Shown: piece after piece, positions 45,846 to 56,049 of the stretch
Layout of the letters: each line of letters begins with the position of its first letter
How positions within the stretch are numbered: the stretch's first letter is position 1
Assembly: GCA_017642965.1 (NCBI GenBank)
Contig: JAEPOJ010000016.1
Coordinates: 1 to 64,000, forward strand
Reading direction: 5' to 3'
Source: Phycisphaerales bacterium
GTDB lineage: Bacteria; Planctomycetota; Phycisphaerae; Phycisphaerales; UBA1924
DNA length: 64,000 nucleotides
Notes under the pieces: model-generated
Databases searched by the model: none
What the model saw: only the letters and a program-made list of their open reading frames with translations
Told to the model about the DNA's origin: nothing
Made by a program: the position numbers and the translations under genes

Positions 45846-45880
45846 AGAAAACAGGCCCAGCCGAGGGTGCGGCTGGACCT
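45846..45880 (-). terminator. Terminator of the M16 protease operon
   Basis: A 12-bp stem with one mismatch (45851-45862 with 45869-45880, caggcccagccg) is followed on the minus strand by TTTTCTTTC. It lies between the M16 pair and the downstream tricorn-like gene. Confidence 0.7.
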
Positions 45881-45936
45881 GTGAATATACACGATTTGAG
45901 GCCCGATTGAGCATCGGAGGCCCATCTAACCAGCGC

Positions 45937-47433
45937 TCAATCTTCGATCGGCATCAGCGACTCCGGGTCCCGAGTGGGGATCTTCGTGGCCTGACCAGAG
46001 AAAAACTCTTCCATGGTCGCGACCCGGTTCGGATCAGCCTCTGAATCCGCATTCCCCTTCCTGATCTCCTCCCATGGCCCAACGACCAGGATCACCGCAT
46101 CCTCTGGGTGGAGGTACTCATTCGCGGCCTTCTGAACCATCTCTGGTGTCACAGCACGAACCCTGTCGCGGTAGCTCTGCCAGTACCCCTCAGGGCGGTC
46201 CGTTCGCTCGTCATTCATGAAGATGCCGAGCATCGCATCCTTGGACTCGAAGTTTCTGGGGAAGGTCTCGATCAGGTTGTTCTGGATTGTCTCCAGCTCA
46301 TCCGTCGTGACCGGTTCATTCTGGATACGTTCGAACTCATCGAAGACCAAACGAGTTGCCAGGGCCGTCGTCGGAGTCTTCGTGAAGAAGTACGACGCGA
46401 AGATACCCGGGTAATCGACCCGCGGCTGCATGAACGAGCCCGCGGTATACGCGAGCCCCTCGCGTGTACGCACGGAGTTGGTGATCCGAGACGTGAATCC
46501 GGACCCGCCCAAGATCTGGTTCATGATCTCCGCCTCGATCGCATTCGGGTCATCGCGTGTGATGCTGCGATGACCGACCAGGACCTGGACCTGCGGCTGC
46601 TCTTTCTCGTAGTAGTAGACTCCCGGCTTGTAGAGATGCGTAGGCGCGGGGGCGTCTGGCGCCTCGGGCCTGACTTCCCATCCGCTGAGCTGCTCCTCAA
46701 GGAACGCGAGCATCTCCTGCTCTTCAAAGTCGCCGGTGACAGCGATCATCAGATTTCCTGGATGGAAGATCTTCTCGTGGAACGACCGAAGGTCATCCGT
46801 CGTAATCGATTCGAGCGATTCACGCGTCGGCTGGCGTGACTCGTGATGATCCTCGCCCCACATGAGATAGCTGAACTCACGCAGGGCGATCGCGAGACCG
46901 TTGTCGTCTCGTGCCTTGAGCCCCTCGAGCGCCTGGCCACGGAGCGTTTCAAGGCGGCCATCGTCGAATCGCGGGTTCCGCAGCATGTCCATAAACAGCT
47001 CGAATGTCCGATGGAGATTGCTTGTCAGGGTATTGACGCGTGCATTCGCGGATGTCGCCCCAACCCCAACAGTCACGTTGGAGGCAAGGAAATCGAACTC
47101 TTCATCGAGCTCACTGGGGGCCATCATCGACGACCCGCCTGTGCGGATCATCTGCCCCGTCATCGCTGAGAGCCCTGCCTTGTCATCTGGCTCAAGATAC
47201 CCGCCACCCTTGAAGCTGAAGCGGATATCCACGAGCGGGAACTCGTTGCTGGGTGCCATATAGACCGGCACGCCGTTGGACAACTCATGCCTGAACTCAT
47301 CCGCCTCCGGGGGCATGAACTCAAGCGCCTCGAACTCGATTTCTCGAGGGTGTGACGGGATATCCTGCGCGGATGCCATCGCCCCGCCAAGAACTGTTCC
47401 TGCGATGCAGGCCGCTGTAATCATCGTGTTCAC
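45937..47433 (-). CDS. M16 family peptidase-like protein without the catalytic zinc motif
   Basis: A signal peptide (about 1-22) is followed by two M16 halves. The site where active members have HxxEH reads LSAMTGQMIRTGG, so it cannot bind zinc. The C-terminal half has the expected Arg/Tyr substrate-binding segment (GLAYTAGSFM). Such inactive subunits pair with an active M16 partner; here that is the gene directly upstream, which overlaps it by ATGA. Length (498) is normal for a half-size processing-peptidase subunit. Confidence 0.88.
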   Translation of the reverse strand: MNTMITAACIAGTVLGGAMASAQDIPSHPREIEFEALEFMPPEADEFRHELSNGVPVYMAPSNEFPLVDIRFSFKGGGYLEPDDKAGLSAMTGQMIRTGGSSMMAPSELDEEFDFLASNVTVGVGATSANARVNTLTSNLHRTFELFMDMLRNPRFDDGRLETLRGQALEGLKARDDNGLAIALREFSYLMWGEDHHESRQPTRESLESITTDDLRSFHEKIFHPGNLMIAVTGDFEEQEMLAFLEEQLSGWEVRPEAPDAPAPTHLYKPGVYYYEKEQPQVQVLVGHRSITRDDPNAIEAEIMNQILGGSGFTSRITNSVRTREGLAYTAGSFMQPRVDYPGIFASYFFTKTPTTALATRLVFDEFERIQNEPVTTDELETIQNNLIETFPRNFESKDAMLGIFMNDERTDRPEGYWQSYRDRVRAVTPEMVQKAANEYLHPEDAVILVVGPWEEIRKGNADSEADPNRVATMEEFFSGQATKIPTRDPESLMPIED

Positions 47434-49226
47434 TGGTCACCTCCCTCGGTGCCTTCAACATTGCCCGACTCAATCTCGTCGATCCGGACTTGAATCTGCT
47501 GCTTGATAAACCGCATGGCTGTCTCGAACTGCGGCGGCACCATGCCGGCCTGCGCGTCCATCTCTTCGATCTGGGCACGAAGCGCCTCCGCATCGGTCTC
47601 CGACTTGAGGTTCGCGAGCTCGGCTTCGATCTGCGGGATCATCATCCCGGCCATCTCTTCCGGGAGGGACGCACGCACGTCGTCGATGGTCAGTAGCTCG
47701 ATCTCCCCACCACCGCGACGGGTGTAGTACGAGACCGCACGCTCATGCTCTTCGAAGTACTCCTGAGCGACACGCTGGATGTCCTCAGGAGTCACCGCAG
47801 CGATGCGTTTGGGATACTCGTTGAGGTAGTCGTACCCGCCGTACGCCTCGGTGATCGCGAGCTGGAAGAACAGGGATGAGTTGTCCTGGAGCCCGCGGAA
47901 GTTATCAGCGGCTGCCTGGTTCTTCACCTTCTGCAGTTCCCGTTCTGAGACAAGCTCAGTCTTGAGCTTGTCAAGCTCCCCGTACCATGCCGCCTCCAGC
48001 TCCGAGAGCTCCGCCCCCCCCTTGGGTAATGCAGAGAACGAGAAGCTGCCCGCGTAACGCATCGATCGGTTGCCGGCGCTCGCCAACGCAGCGATCGCCT
48101 GATCCTCGATCAATGACTTGTACAGACGACCGGTACGGCCATTGAGCAGGTCCGCGATCACATCAAAAACCGGCTCGTCCGGATGCCCATGTGGCACGGA
48201 GCGGTATCGCACCTCGACCTGATCCTGACAATCGCATTCCCCCGAGAACCGCAGCTCGCCGAGCAGCGGGACCGAATGGGTCACCAGCGGTGCAGCCTTC
48301 GGCCGCTTGTTGGGGATGCGACCAAAGTATGAGTCAACAAGCCGCTTCGCTTCCTCAACCTCAAAGTCGCCAACGATCACACCCGTCAGGTTCGCGGGCT
48401 GGTAGTACGTCTCAAAGTATTCTTTGATCTCGCCCTCGGTGTACGCCATAAGATCGCTCATCCAGCCGATGACCGGCCAGTTGTACGGCGAGGCAACCCA
48501 GAACATCGAGTCGAACTGCTCATCGAGCTTCCCCGTCGCGGTCGCCTCAAGGCGCTGGCGACGTTCCTCGATCACGACGAAACGCTCCGCGTCGAGCTCC
48601 CTGTAAGACGGATCGAGCAGGCGATCGCTCTCCATCCATGACCAGAGCTCCAGCTTGTTGCTGGGGATATTGATGTAGAAGACCGTAAAATCGTTGCTCG
48701 TCCCCGCATTCATGCCCGACCCACCGTTGCCGGTGTAAATCGAATCGAACTCGTTCTTAATCGTGATCTCGGCCTGCTTATCCTGGAGGGCGGTCATCTC
48801 GGCACGCATCGCGCGAAGCTCGTCCGTGTCGTTCGCCGGGTCCCACGGGTTCTCGATCTCGCCCGCGTACATCCGCTTGTACTGCACATCGAGCGTGTAC
48901 GCACGCATCTTCTCGCGGATCTCTGTCAGCTGTTCCCGGTACTGCTCATCCAGCTCGGGATCGCTGGTCCCGATCGAATCGGTCCCCTTGAAGAGCAGAT
49001 GCTCCAGCAAATGGGAAACACCCGTAATACCGGGGCGTTCATTGGCCGACCCGACTGGCGCGATCCAGCCCGCTGTGATGATGTTGGGCTGCTCATCTCG
49101 TGGCATGAGCAGGAACTTCATGCCGTTCTCGAGCGTGTACTCGACGGGCTGGACATTCTGAGCTTGTGCGGTGCTGGTGCTGAGTATCACAGCTGCCGCG
49201 AGTGTCAAGGCTTGCTTGAATCTCAT
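47430..49226 (-). CDS. Active M16 family zinc metallopeptidase
   Basis: Signal peptide 1-22 (ending AQAQ) is followed by an M16 domain with the zinc motif HLLEH (in GVSHLLEHLLFKGT, about 72). The 598 residues include an insertion after the motif and a C-terminal helical extension of about 100 residues with a coiled-coil look (ELANLKSETDAEALRAQIEE). It forms the active half of a pair with the following gene. It acts in the periplasm or outside, probably on peptides or misfolded proteins. Confidence 0.92.
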   Translation of the reverse strand: MRFKQALTLAAAVILSTSTAQAQNVQPVEYTLENGMKFLLMPRDEQPNIITAGWIAPVGSANERPGITGVSHLLEHLLFKGTDSIGTSDPELDEQYREQLTEIREKMRAYTLDVQYKRMYAGEIENPWDPANDTDELRAMRAEMTALQDKQAEITIKNEFDSIYTGNGGSGMNAGTSNDFTVFYINIPSNKLELWSWMESDRLLDPSYRELDAERFVVIEERRQRLEATATGKLDEQFDSMFWVASPYNWPVIGWMSDLMAYTEGEIKEYFETYYQPANLTGVIVGDFEVEEAKRLVDSYFGRIPNKRPKAAPLVTHSVPLLGELRFSGECDCQDQVEVRYRSVPHGHPDEPVFDVIADLLNGRTGRLYKSLIEDQAIAALASAGNRSMRYAGSFSFSALPKGGAELSELEAAWYGELDKLKTELVSERELQKVKNQAAADNFRGLQDNSSLFFQLAITEAYGGYDYLNEYPKRIAAVTPEDIQRVAQEYFEEHERAVSYYTRRGGGEIELLTIDDVRASLPEEMAGMMIPQIEAELANLKSETDAEALRAQIEEMDAQAGMVPPQFETAMRFIKQQIQVRIDEIESGNVEGTEGGDQ

Positions 49227-49345
49227 AGGATCTCCTCGATATCGAATCGATCCCGGTCACACGACGCGCCGGGGTTCAATGATACCTGTCAGGCGATGAA
49301 GAGATGCAGATCGTGATGCGCGGAATCGCCTCCTGCCCCATGAAA

Positions 49346-50287
49346 TCAGGGGTTGCCGAGCTCTGCGATCATGCAGCGGACACTCCCGCCCGCTACATAC
49401 TCGATCGTTGGGATCGGCACAGCCACGACGCGACCTTTCGACTCAATCAGTGTCCGCTGGTCAGGCGTGAAATGCTTCCAGGCAGACTCTGACATCGCGA
49501 AAACAGCGCCGCCAGACGCGTCCTTGAGCTGTAGAATGTTTCCGCAGAAATGGGCGACCTGCTCGAGACTCAGCTCGATCAGCGCTCGCCCCGATTGTCT
49601 CAACGACGTTTCCACGATGTCATACTCGTCCGGATCGGTGATCGACCGCATGCACACCACGGCCAGCTCATCCCCGATGCTCATCATGACATTGGTGTGG
49701 TAGATCGGGTTCCCATCGAGATCTGCCGCATGAAACCGAACAACCGCGTAGCCAGTCTCATCGCTCCACACGTCGAGCGCCTGCTCCGTCGTACGCCCTG
49801 ACAGGCAGGCGTACCCGATCCCGTTCGTTCTGTCGAGCACAAGCGATCCCGTGCCCTCCAGGAACTCGCCCTCGTCCTCAAGCTCACTCAGGTCCAGATG
49901 ATCCATCTCGTTGTGTATAAACCGGGCGATGGCATCGAGGATCTCCGCCCGACGCTCCTTGCGGCGGGATTCCGCGCACATCGGGTAGGTGATGATCATC
50001 GGGGCGTCCTTCACCGCTTTGAACTCGTGATAGGAAACCCAGTTATTGGGAAAAACCGAGTCCGGGAGTTGGAGATCGTCCTCAAAGACGAGCACCTCAA
50101 CCCCGGCGTCCTTCAATGCCCCGGCGAGGCGATCGAACTCACGCCGGGCCTGCTCCTGGACCTTTTCCAGAGTGTCATTTGGCTCTTTCATGAATGAGTT
50201 TGTTTCCGCGGCCTCATCATCGCGTGCAAACGCGGTCGGGCGGATCATCAAGACTCGGGATGCACTCTGGCTGCGTTCACTGCTCAT
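49346..50287 (-). CDS. CtlX-like amidinohydrolase (arginine-deiminase superfamily)
   Basis: The 313 residues match the amidinotransferase/CtlX family: N-terminal RVLMIRPTAF, the DSVFPNNWVSYH segment with the catalytic acid, TGSLVLDR and YHTNVMMSIG with the catalytic His, and the nucleophile Cys in GGSVRCMIAEL near the end. CtlX proteins are linked to citrulline or arginine use. It is divergent from the hut cluster with only 52 nt between starts, so regulation could be shared. The substrate is not certain. Confidence 0.82.
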   Translation of the reverse strand: MSSERSQSASRVLMIRPTAFARDDEAAETNSFMKEPNDTLEKVQEQARREFDRLAGALKDAGVEVLVFEDDLQLPDSVFPNNWVSYHEFKAVKDAPMIITYPMCAESRRKERRAEILDAIARFIHNEMDHLDLSELEDEGEFLEGTGSLVLDRTNGIGYACLSGRTTEQALDVWSDETGYAVVRFHAADLDGNPIYHTNVMMSIGDELAVVCMRSITDPDEYDIVETSLRQSGRALIELSLEQVAHFCGNILQLKDASGGAVFAMSESAWKHFTPDQRTLIESKGRVVAVPIPTIEYVAGGSVRCMIAELGNP

Positions 50288-50339
50288 GGTTCTATCATAT
50301 CTTCCCTACAGACACCATTCACACGACGGAACGAACCCG

Positions 50340-51881
50340 ATGAGCGAGAACGCCACGATCACCCTCACCCACGACGCTGCCCTGACACCGAACCAGGTCG
50401 AGCAGGTCGCCCGCCATAGTGCGCGTGTCGAGCTGTCCAGCTCAGGCACCGACGCGATCACCAGCTGCCGACGCCAGCTCGAGAAAATTCTCGACGACGG
50501 GCTCCCGCACTATGGGATCAACACCGGCTTCGGCTCACTCTCTCGCAAGCAGATCCAATCTGACGAGCTCGAACAGCTCCAGCTCAACCTCATCCGCTCC
50601 CACGCCGCGGGTGTTGGCGACCCGCTTCCTGAGGACGTCGTCAGGTCCATGATGCTCGTCCTGGCGGCCTCGCTCACCCGGGGCTACTCCGGAGTTCGGC
50701 TGGAGATCGTCGAGCAGATCATCACGCTGCTGAACGCGGGGATCACACCGGTCGTGCCTGAGTCCGGTTCCGTAGGAGCTTCGGGCGACCTTGCCCCGCT
50801 CTCACACTGCGCGCTGGCTTTGATCGGAGAGGGTGAAGTCATCCACCATGGGCAGCGTCGCCCCACAGCCGACGTGTTCCGTGAGTTTGGGATCACCCCC
50901 GTCACCCTTGTCGCCAAAGAAGGGCTCGCACTGATCAACGGCACGCACCTGATGTGCGGCCGATTCGCCTTGATCGCTCAGGACCTGCGCCGCGTGATCA
51001 ACGCCGCGATCATCGCAAACGCGATGTCGATCGACGCCGCCCGGGCCTCGCACGGGTACCTGGACGAGCGAATATACAAGGCCCGCAACCAGCCCGGGGC
51101 CGATCGTGTCGCCGCCACGCTACGTGAGGTGCTCAAGGGAAGCTCGATCGTAGTTTCCCACGCAGCGGACGACCCGCGTGTCCAGGACCCCTACTCGTTT
51201 CGCTGCGCGCCACTGGTGCTCGGCGCGGCGCTCGATTCATTCGACACATGCTTCGACCGCCTCAAGGATGAGCTTGGCGCGGTGTCGGACAATCCACTCA
51301 TCTTCGACACCGGCAGTGATGTCCCTGACGTCGTCAGCGCCGGGTGCTTCCACGGCATGCCCGTCGCGCTCCCGCTGGATACGCTCGCGATCGGCATCGC
51401 ACATCTCGCCGGGATCGCCGAGCGTCGCGTGTATCACATCCTCAGTGTGTTCGATCCCGAGAGCGAGCTCAACGCGTTCCTCAGCCCCAAGCCAGGAGTC
51501 ATGTCCGGATTCATGATCGTGCAGTACGCGGCTGCCGCGATGTGCAACGAGCTGATCGGGCTCGCCAATCCCTCAAGTGTGGCCAATCTTTCGACCTGCG
51601 CGAACATGGAGGACTACAACTCCTTCGGCCCGCGCAGCGCCGCCAAGGCCGCCCGCGCCGTCCAGCTCGCCCGCTCGGTCTTGGCCACCGAGTTGCTCGT
51701 GGGCGCTGAGGGCATCGAGGCCCACCGCCCGCACATGTCCGGACCGGCGGTCGAGGAGGGGATCAAGATCATCCGCACCGTCGTCGAGCCGCTGACCGCG
51801 GACCGATCGCCATCCCCGGACATTGCGGCCATCGAGAAGCTGATTACGGAAGACGCATTCTCGGAACTGATCCCCAATTAA
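50340..51881 (+). CDS. hutH: Histidine ammonia-lyase
   Basis: The ATG at 50340 begins the aligned family start (MSENATITLTHD); an upstream extension is a shadow over the divergent gene. The 513 residues contain the motif GASGDLAPLSH (about 147) whose Ala-Ser-Gly cyclises into the MIO cofactor, plus the active-site stretch HYGINTGFG. The enzyme turns histidine into urocanate and ammonia in the cytoplasm, the first step of the hut pathway. hutU follows after 48 nt. Confidence 0.95.
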   Translation: MSENATITLTHDAALTPNQVEQVARHSARVELSSSGTDAITSCRRQLEKILDDGLPHYGINTGFGSLSRKQIQSDELEQLQLNLIRSHAAGVGDPLPEDVVRSMMLVLAASLTRGYSGVRLEIVEQIITLLNAGITPVVPESGSVGASGDLAPLSHCALALIGEGEVIHHGQRRPTADVFREFGITPVTLVAKEGLALINGTHLMCGRFALIAQDLRRVINAAIIANAMSIDAARASHGYLDERIYKARNQPGADRVAATLREVLKGSSIVVSHAADDPRVQDPYSFRCAPLVLGAALDSFDTCFDRLKDELGAVSDNPLIFDTGSDVPDVVSAGCFHGMPVALPLDTLAIGIAHLAGIAERRVYHILSVFDPESELNAFLSPKPGVMSGFMIVQYAAAAMCNELIGLANPSSVANLSTCANMEDYNSFGPRSAAKAARAVQLARSVLATELLVGAEGIEAHRPHMSGPAVEEGIKIIRTVVEPLTADRSPSPDIAAIEKLITEDAFSELIPN

Positions 51882-51929
51882 CCGCCCCCTACACTCATTC
51901 GAGCATCACCATTGTCAGGACAAGCACAG

Positions 51930-53690
51930 ATGAGCACCACCTCCAAGCCCGGCGTCTCGAAGTACATCCCCGAAGCCCAGGACCGCGTGATCCGCGCCCC
52001 GCGAGGGACCGAGAAGACCTGCAAGACATGGCAGGCGGAAGCCGCGCTGCGGATGCTCATGAACAATCTGGACCCCGAGGTCGCTGAACACCCCGAGTCG
52101 CTCATCGTGTACGGGGGGCGCGGTCAGGCAGCCCGCTCTTGGCCTTCGTTCGATGCCATCTGTGACACCCTGCGTCGCCTCGAGCCCGACCAGACCCTGC
52201 TCGTGCAGTCCGGCAAGCCCGTGGGCGTCGTGCAGACCACAACCGACTCGCCCCGCGTCATGATCGCCAACTCCAACCTCGTCCCCCACTGGGCCACGCA
52301 GGAGCACTTCGACGAGCTGGCCGCCAAGGGACTCATGATGTACGGCCAGATGACCGCGGGCTCTTGGATCTATATCGGCACGCAGGGCATTCTTCAGGGC
52401 ACCTTCGAGACCTACGCCGAGTGCGCGCGTGAGCATTTCAACGGCACGCTCGCCGGCACACTCAATGTCACCGGCGGCTGCGGCGGCATGGGCGGTGCTC
52501 AACCCCTGTCCATCACACTCAACGGCGGCACGTGCCTCATCGCGGACGTTGATCGTACCCGCCTCCAGCGTCGCCTTGATGACAACTACCTCGACGAGCT
52601 TGTCGAAGACATCGACGGGGCCATCGACCGGGCGCTGGAACTCAAGGACCAGAAGTCCGCCACCTCCGTCGGCTGGCCCGGCAACGCGGTCACGCTCCTC
52701 GAGCGGATGCTCGAACGCGGCATCACCCCCGACACCCTCACCGACCAGACCAGCGCCCACGACCCGCTGCAGGGCTACTGCCCGGTCGAGTACACCTTCG
52801 AGCAGGCCGAAACCGAGCGTGTGAGCAATCCTGCGGGCTATCAGAAGCTCTCGCTGGCGTCCATGCGCCGCCACGTCGAGGCCATGGTCGAACTCCAGAA
52901 GCGCGGCGCGATCACCTTCGACTACGGGAACAACATCCGCCAGAGGGCCTTCGACCAGGGTTTCAAGGACGCCTTTGCCTTCCCGGGCTTCGTCCCCGCG
53001 TACATCCGCCCGCAGTTCTGCCTCGGGCGTGGCCCTTTCCGCTGGGCCGCCCTCTCCGGCAATCCGATCGACATCTACAAAACTGACTACGCCCTGCTCC
53101 AGCTCTTCCCTAAGGAAGAGGGCGGGTACAACGAACGCCTCCACCAGTGGATCCTCGGCTGCCACAAGAACCCCGAGGCCCTGCTCAAGCAGGACTTCGC
53201 GAACTGCGAGCCGCGCTTCGCGTTCCAGGGGCTGCCCTCACGCATTTGCTGGTTCGGGCTGGGCGAGCGGGACAAGGCCGGGCTGCTTTTCAACAACATG
53301 GTTCAGGCCGGGGCCGTCGATGCCCCCATCGTCATCGGACGCGATCACCTCGACTGCGGCTCCGTCGCCTCGCCCAACCGTGAGACCGAGTCCATGAAGG
53401 ACGGCACCGACGCGGTGAGCGATTGGCCGCTGCTCAACTTCGCGGTCAACATCGCCTCCGGCGCAAGCTGGGTCAGCTTCCACCACGGCGGCGGTGTCGG
53501 AATCGGATTCTCCCAGCACGCCGGGCAGGTCATTGTCGCCGACGGCACCAACGAGGCCGCCGACCGCCTCGCACGGGTCCTCAAGAACGACCCCATGATG
53601 GGCATCTTCCGCCACGCTGACGCGGGCTACGAGGACGCAGTCGAGTGCGGCAAGCAGCAGCAGGTCGATATCCCGATGTCGAACGACTAA
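51930..53690 (+). CDS. hutU: Urocanate hydratase
   Basis: Start ATG 51930 has a GGA-containing site and follows hutH closely. The 586 residues carry the NAD-binding and signature segments ([51 protein letters not shown]). The enzyme converts urocanate to imidazolonepropionate. It is slightly longer than most members at the N-terminus. It is the second gene of the cluster. Confidence 0.95.
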   Translation: MSTTSKPGVSKYIPEAQDRVIRAPRGTEKTCKTWQAEAALRMLMNNLDPEVAEHPESLIVYGGRGQAARSWPSFDAICDTLRRLEPDQTLLVQSGKPVGVVQTTTDSPRVMIANSNLVPHWATQEHFDELAAKGLMMYGQMTAGSWIYIGTQGILQGTFETYAECAREHFNGTLAGTLNVTGGCGGMGGAQPLSITLNGGTCLIADVDRTRLQRRLDDNYLDELVEDIDGAIDRALELKDQKSATSVGWPGNAVTLLERMLERGITPDTLTDQTSAHDPLQGYCPVEYTFEQAETERVSNPAGYQKLSLASMRRHVEAMVELQKRGAITFDYGNNIRQRAFDQGFKDAFAFPGFVPAYIRPQFCLGRGPFRWAALSGNPIDIYKTDYALLQLFPKEEGGYNERLHQWILGCHKNPEALLKQDFANCEPRFAFQGLPSRICWFGLGERDKAGLLFNNMVQAGAVDAPIVIGRDHLDCGSVASPNRETESMKDGTDAVSDWPLLNFAVNIASGASWVSFHHGGGVGIGFSQHAGQVIVADGTNEAADRLARVLKNDPMMGIFRHADAGYEDAVECGKQQQVDIPMSND

Positions 53691-53702
53691 GGAGCCCGGA
53701 AG

Positions 53703-54539
53703 ATGTGGTTTATCCCGATACTCGCGATTGTGCTTGCTGTGCTCCCGGTGCATGAAACGCAGGGTGAACCGCTCACCGTTATGAGCTTCAACATCCGCTA
53801 TGGCACCGCGAACGACGGCGAGAACAGCTGGCCCAACCGCAACCAGCTGGTGATGCAGGTCTTCGAGGACCGACAGGCCTCGATCGTCGGCGTGCAGGAA
53901 GCGCTCGCCTTCCAACTTAACGAGATTACCGAAGCACACCCGTACTACGGGGTCATCGGCGTCGGCCGTGATGACGGCAAAACCAAGGGCGAGTACGCCG
54001 CGATCCTCTACGACACACGCGCATTCGCGGTGGACGCATCCGGGACCTTCTGGCTCTCCGACACGCCCGAGGTTGTCGCATCCACATCGTGGGGGAACTC
54101 CATCACCCGCATCTGCACGTGGGCCCGCCTCATCGACCGTGATTCTGGCGCTGCGGTGTATGTGTTCAACGCCCACTACGACCACCGATCGCAGGAATCA
54201 CGCGAGCAGGGCTCGCGGCTCATCCTCGATCGCATCGCGGGCCGTACGCACGACGAACCGGTCGTGCTCATGGGCGACTTCAACGCGGGTGAATCCAACC
54301 CCGCAACCGCATCGCTGATCGACTCTGGGCTGTTGCACACGTACCGCGAGATCCACCCCGAAGAAACCGCCGTCGGCACGTTCAATGGCTTCCGGGGCGA
54401 CTCCGACGGCGAGATGATCGACCACATCCTCGTCTTACCCAGCGTGAGGGTCCTCGATGCGGATATCGACCGTACCAACGACAACGGACGCTACCCGTCC
54501 GACCATGATCCGGTCTGGGCGACGATCGAGCTCCCATGA
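53703..54539 (+). CDS. Secreted endonuclease/exonuclease/phosphatase family protein
   Basis: GGAG lies 8 nt before the ATG. A signal peptide (1-21) is followed by the EEP fold: MSFNIRYGTAND, VGVQEAL with the metal-binding Glu, FNAHYDH, LMGDFNAG and SDHDPVWATIEL with the catalytic Asp-His. It is a metal-dependent phosphoesterase acting outside the cytoplasm on DNA, a phospholipid or a sugar phosphate. It lies in the hut operon but has no known link to histidine degradation. Confidence 0.88.
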   Translation: MWFIPILAIVLAVLPVHETQGEPLTVMSFNIRYGTANDGENSWPNRNQLVMQVFEDRQASIVGVQEALAFQLNEITEAHPYYGVIGVGRDDGKTKGEYAAILYDTRAFAVDASGTFWLSDTPEVVASTSWGNSITRICTWARLIDRDSGAAVYVFNAHYDHRSQESREQGSRLILDRIAGRTHDEPVVLMGDFNAGESNPATASLIDSGLLHTYREIHPEETAVGTFNGFRGDSDGEMIDHILVLPSVRVLDADIDRTNDNGRYPSDHDPVWATIELP

Positions 54540-55309
54540 GCAGCGATCACTCCAATTTAACCTTGGCCGCGGAGATGATCGATGACGCACAATCGATCGT
54601 CATCCTCACCGGGGCCGGCGTCTCCGCGGAGTCCGGGCTCGCGACCTTCCGCGATCCGGAGGAGGGGCACTGGTCCAAGTACGACCCGATGGAGCTCGCG
54701 ACCGTCCACGCGTTCAACAAGGACCCCGAGCTCGTGACCCGCTGGTACCACTGGCGTTTCACCCGAGCGCGTAATGTCGAGCCCAACCCAGGGCACTACG
54801 CGATCGGGGCACTGCAGAAGCACAAATCCAACGCGGACCAAGCCCTCACGCTCATCACCCAGAACGTGGACGGGCTCCACCAACGGGGCGGCGCATCCGA
54901 TGTCGTTGAACTGCACGGTACCATCCACACCTGGCGCTGCACCAAGACCGGAAAGCAACGCCCGCTCACAGAGCTCAGCTTCGACACCTTCCCCATCCCC
55001 AGCGACGACGGTGGGCTGATGCGCCCCTGCATCGTCTGGTTCGGCGAGTCGCTCCCAGAGGACGCGCTCCAGCGGAGCTTCCAGGCGATGGCCGAGTGCG
55101 ATCTGTTCATCTCGATCGGCACCAGCGGCACCGTCGAACCCGCGGCCAGCTTCATCCTCGCCGCGAAGGAAAACGGCGCCAAAACCATCGAGATCAACCG
55201 AGATCCGACGCCCAATACAGGGATCGTTGATGTCGCGCTCCAAGGCGCATCGGGTGTGATCCTCCCGCAGATACTCACTGAGATCGGTATCGAGTACCCA
55301 ACACCCTGA
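54536..55309 (+). CDS. Sir2-family NAD-dependent deacylase lacking the zinc tetrad
   Basis: The start overlaps the previous stop (ATGA). The sirtuin core is complete: TGAGVSAESGLATFRD, TQNVDGLHQRGG and the catalytic His in VELHG. The structural zinc site of ordinary sirtuins needs two Cys pairs, but only single Cys remain (WRCTKTG and RPCIVWFG), so that module looks altered. The enzyme removes acyl groups from lysines using NAD. The 257-residue length fits bacterial members. Confidence 0.88.
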   Translation: MSSDHSNLTLAAEMIDDAQSIVILTGAGVSAESGLATFRDPEEGHWSKYDPMELATVHAFNKDPELVTRWYHWRFTRARNVEPNPGHYAIGALQKHKSNADQALTLITQNVDGLHQRGGASDVVELHGTIHTWRCTKTGKQRPLTELSFDTFPIPSDDGGLMRPCIVWFGESLPEDALQRSFQAMAECDLFISIGTSGTVEPAASFILAAKENGAKTIEINRDPTPNTGIVDVALQGASGVILPQILTEIGIEYPTP

Positions 55310-56014
55310 TCACATCTGCTCCGGACCGAAGACCTTGATGCCCGACCCGACCGCGTGCACGACACTCAGCGGCTTGGCCTCTCGCATGTGCGACCACTCA
55401 CTACCATAGATACGCCCCCAATCGACGTCGATCTCGTGCGACCGGACCGCGTGGCACGACCAGTGCGGGTGCCTCACTTCGTACCGCAGCGTTTTGCCTC
55501 TACGTGTCGAGCCGTAGCCCCACCGGTGCTCCTTGAACCAGTGCTCCGTCGAATCCTCGGCGGGCACTACGGCTTCGATACCAGACTCCACACGCATCGT
55601 CCCCTCGCCCGCGTTGTACTGGAAGCCGTACCGAACGCGGCGTGACTGATCTTCGCTGATCTCACTCTGGATACTCGCCCGGACATACGGCTCGTTATAG
55701 ATCGATCTGGCGATCGAGGCCACGGCCCGGCTCTTCACCAGCTCCCGCACGAACACCACGCCGCGCCGGTCCCCGCCCTGCTCACGGACATAGAACCGCA
55801 GATTGATCTCGGGGAAGTTGCGATAGGTCGGCCACGGCACGCCCAGCACACGCGTATCGAGGAACATGAAGCCCACGAGGCTGCACACCGCTTGCCCCTC
55901 GAACAGATCGAGCTCCAGCCCGTCGGGCAATCGCCGCTCCAGCAGCGCTCGGTCGACGGCGTAGCTCGCGATGATCAGGTCCCGCCACTGGGCGGAGAGA
56001 AACTGACGTGCCAT
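55310..56014 (-). CDS. DUF2071 (YqjF-like) protein
   Basis: The 234 residues begin RQFLSAQWRDLIIASYAVDR and continue LERRLPDGLELDLFEGQAVC...VPWPTYRNFPEINLRFYV, the typical DUF2071 start with fold similarity to acetoacetate decarboxylase. The biochemical role is unknown. The gene is inverted inside the hut cluster: it is back to back with the sirtuin stop and divergent from hutG, 35 nt apart. Confidence 0.85.
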   Translation of the reverse strand: MARQFLSAQWRDLIIASYAVDRALLERRLPDGLELDLFEGQAVCSLVGFMFLDTRVLGVPWPTYRNFPEINLRFYVREQGGDRRGVVFVRELVKSRAVASIARSIYNEPYVRASIQSEISEDQSRRVRYGFQYNAGEGTMRVESGIEAVVPAEDSTEHWFKEHRWGYGSTRRGKTLRYEVRHPHWSCHAVRSHEIDVDWGRIYGSEWSHMREAKPLSVVHAVGSGIKVFGPEQM

Positions 56015-56049
56015 GGCACAGTCTATGACCCACGCGGTACACTTGCCCT

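Noticed and set aside
51915-53165. A 416-codon minus-strand open frame over hutU.
   Set aside because: It is antisense to a clear urocanate hydratase, with a repetitive Val/Gly/Glu/Ala composition.
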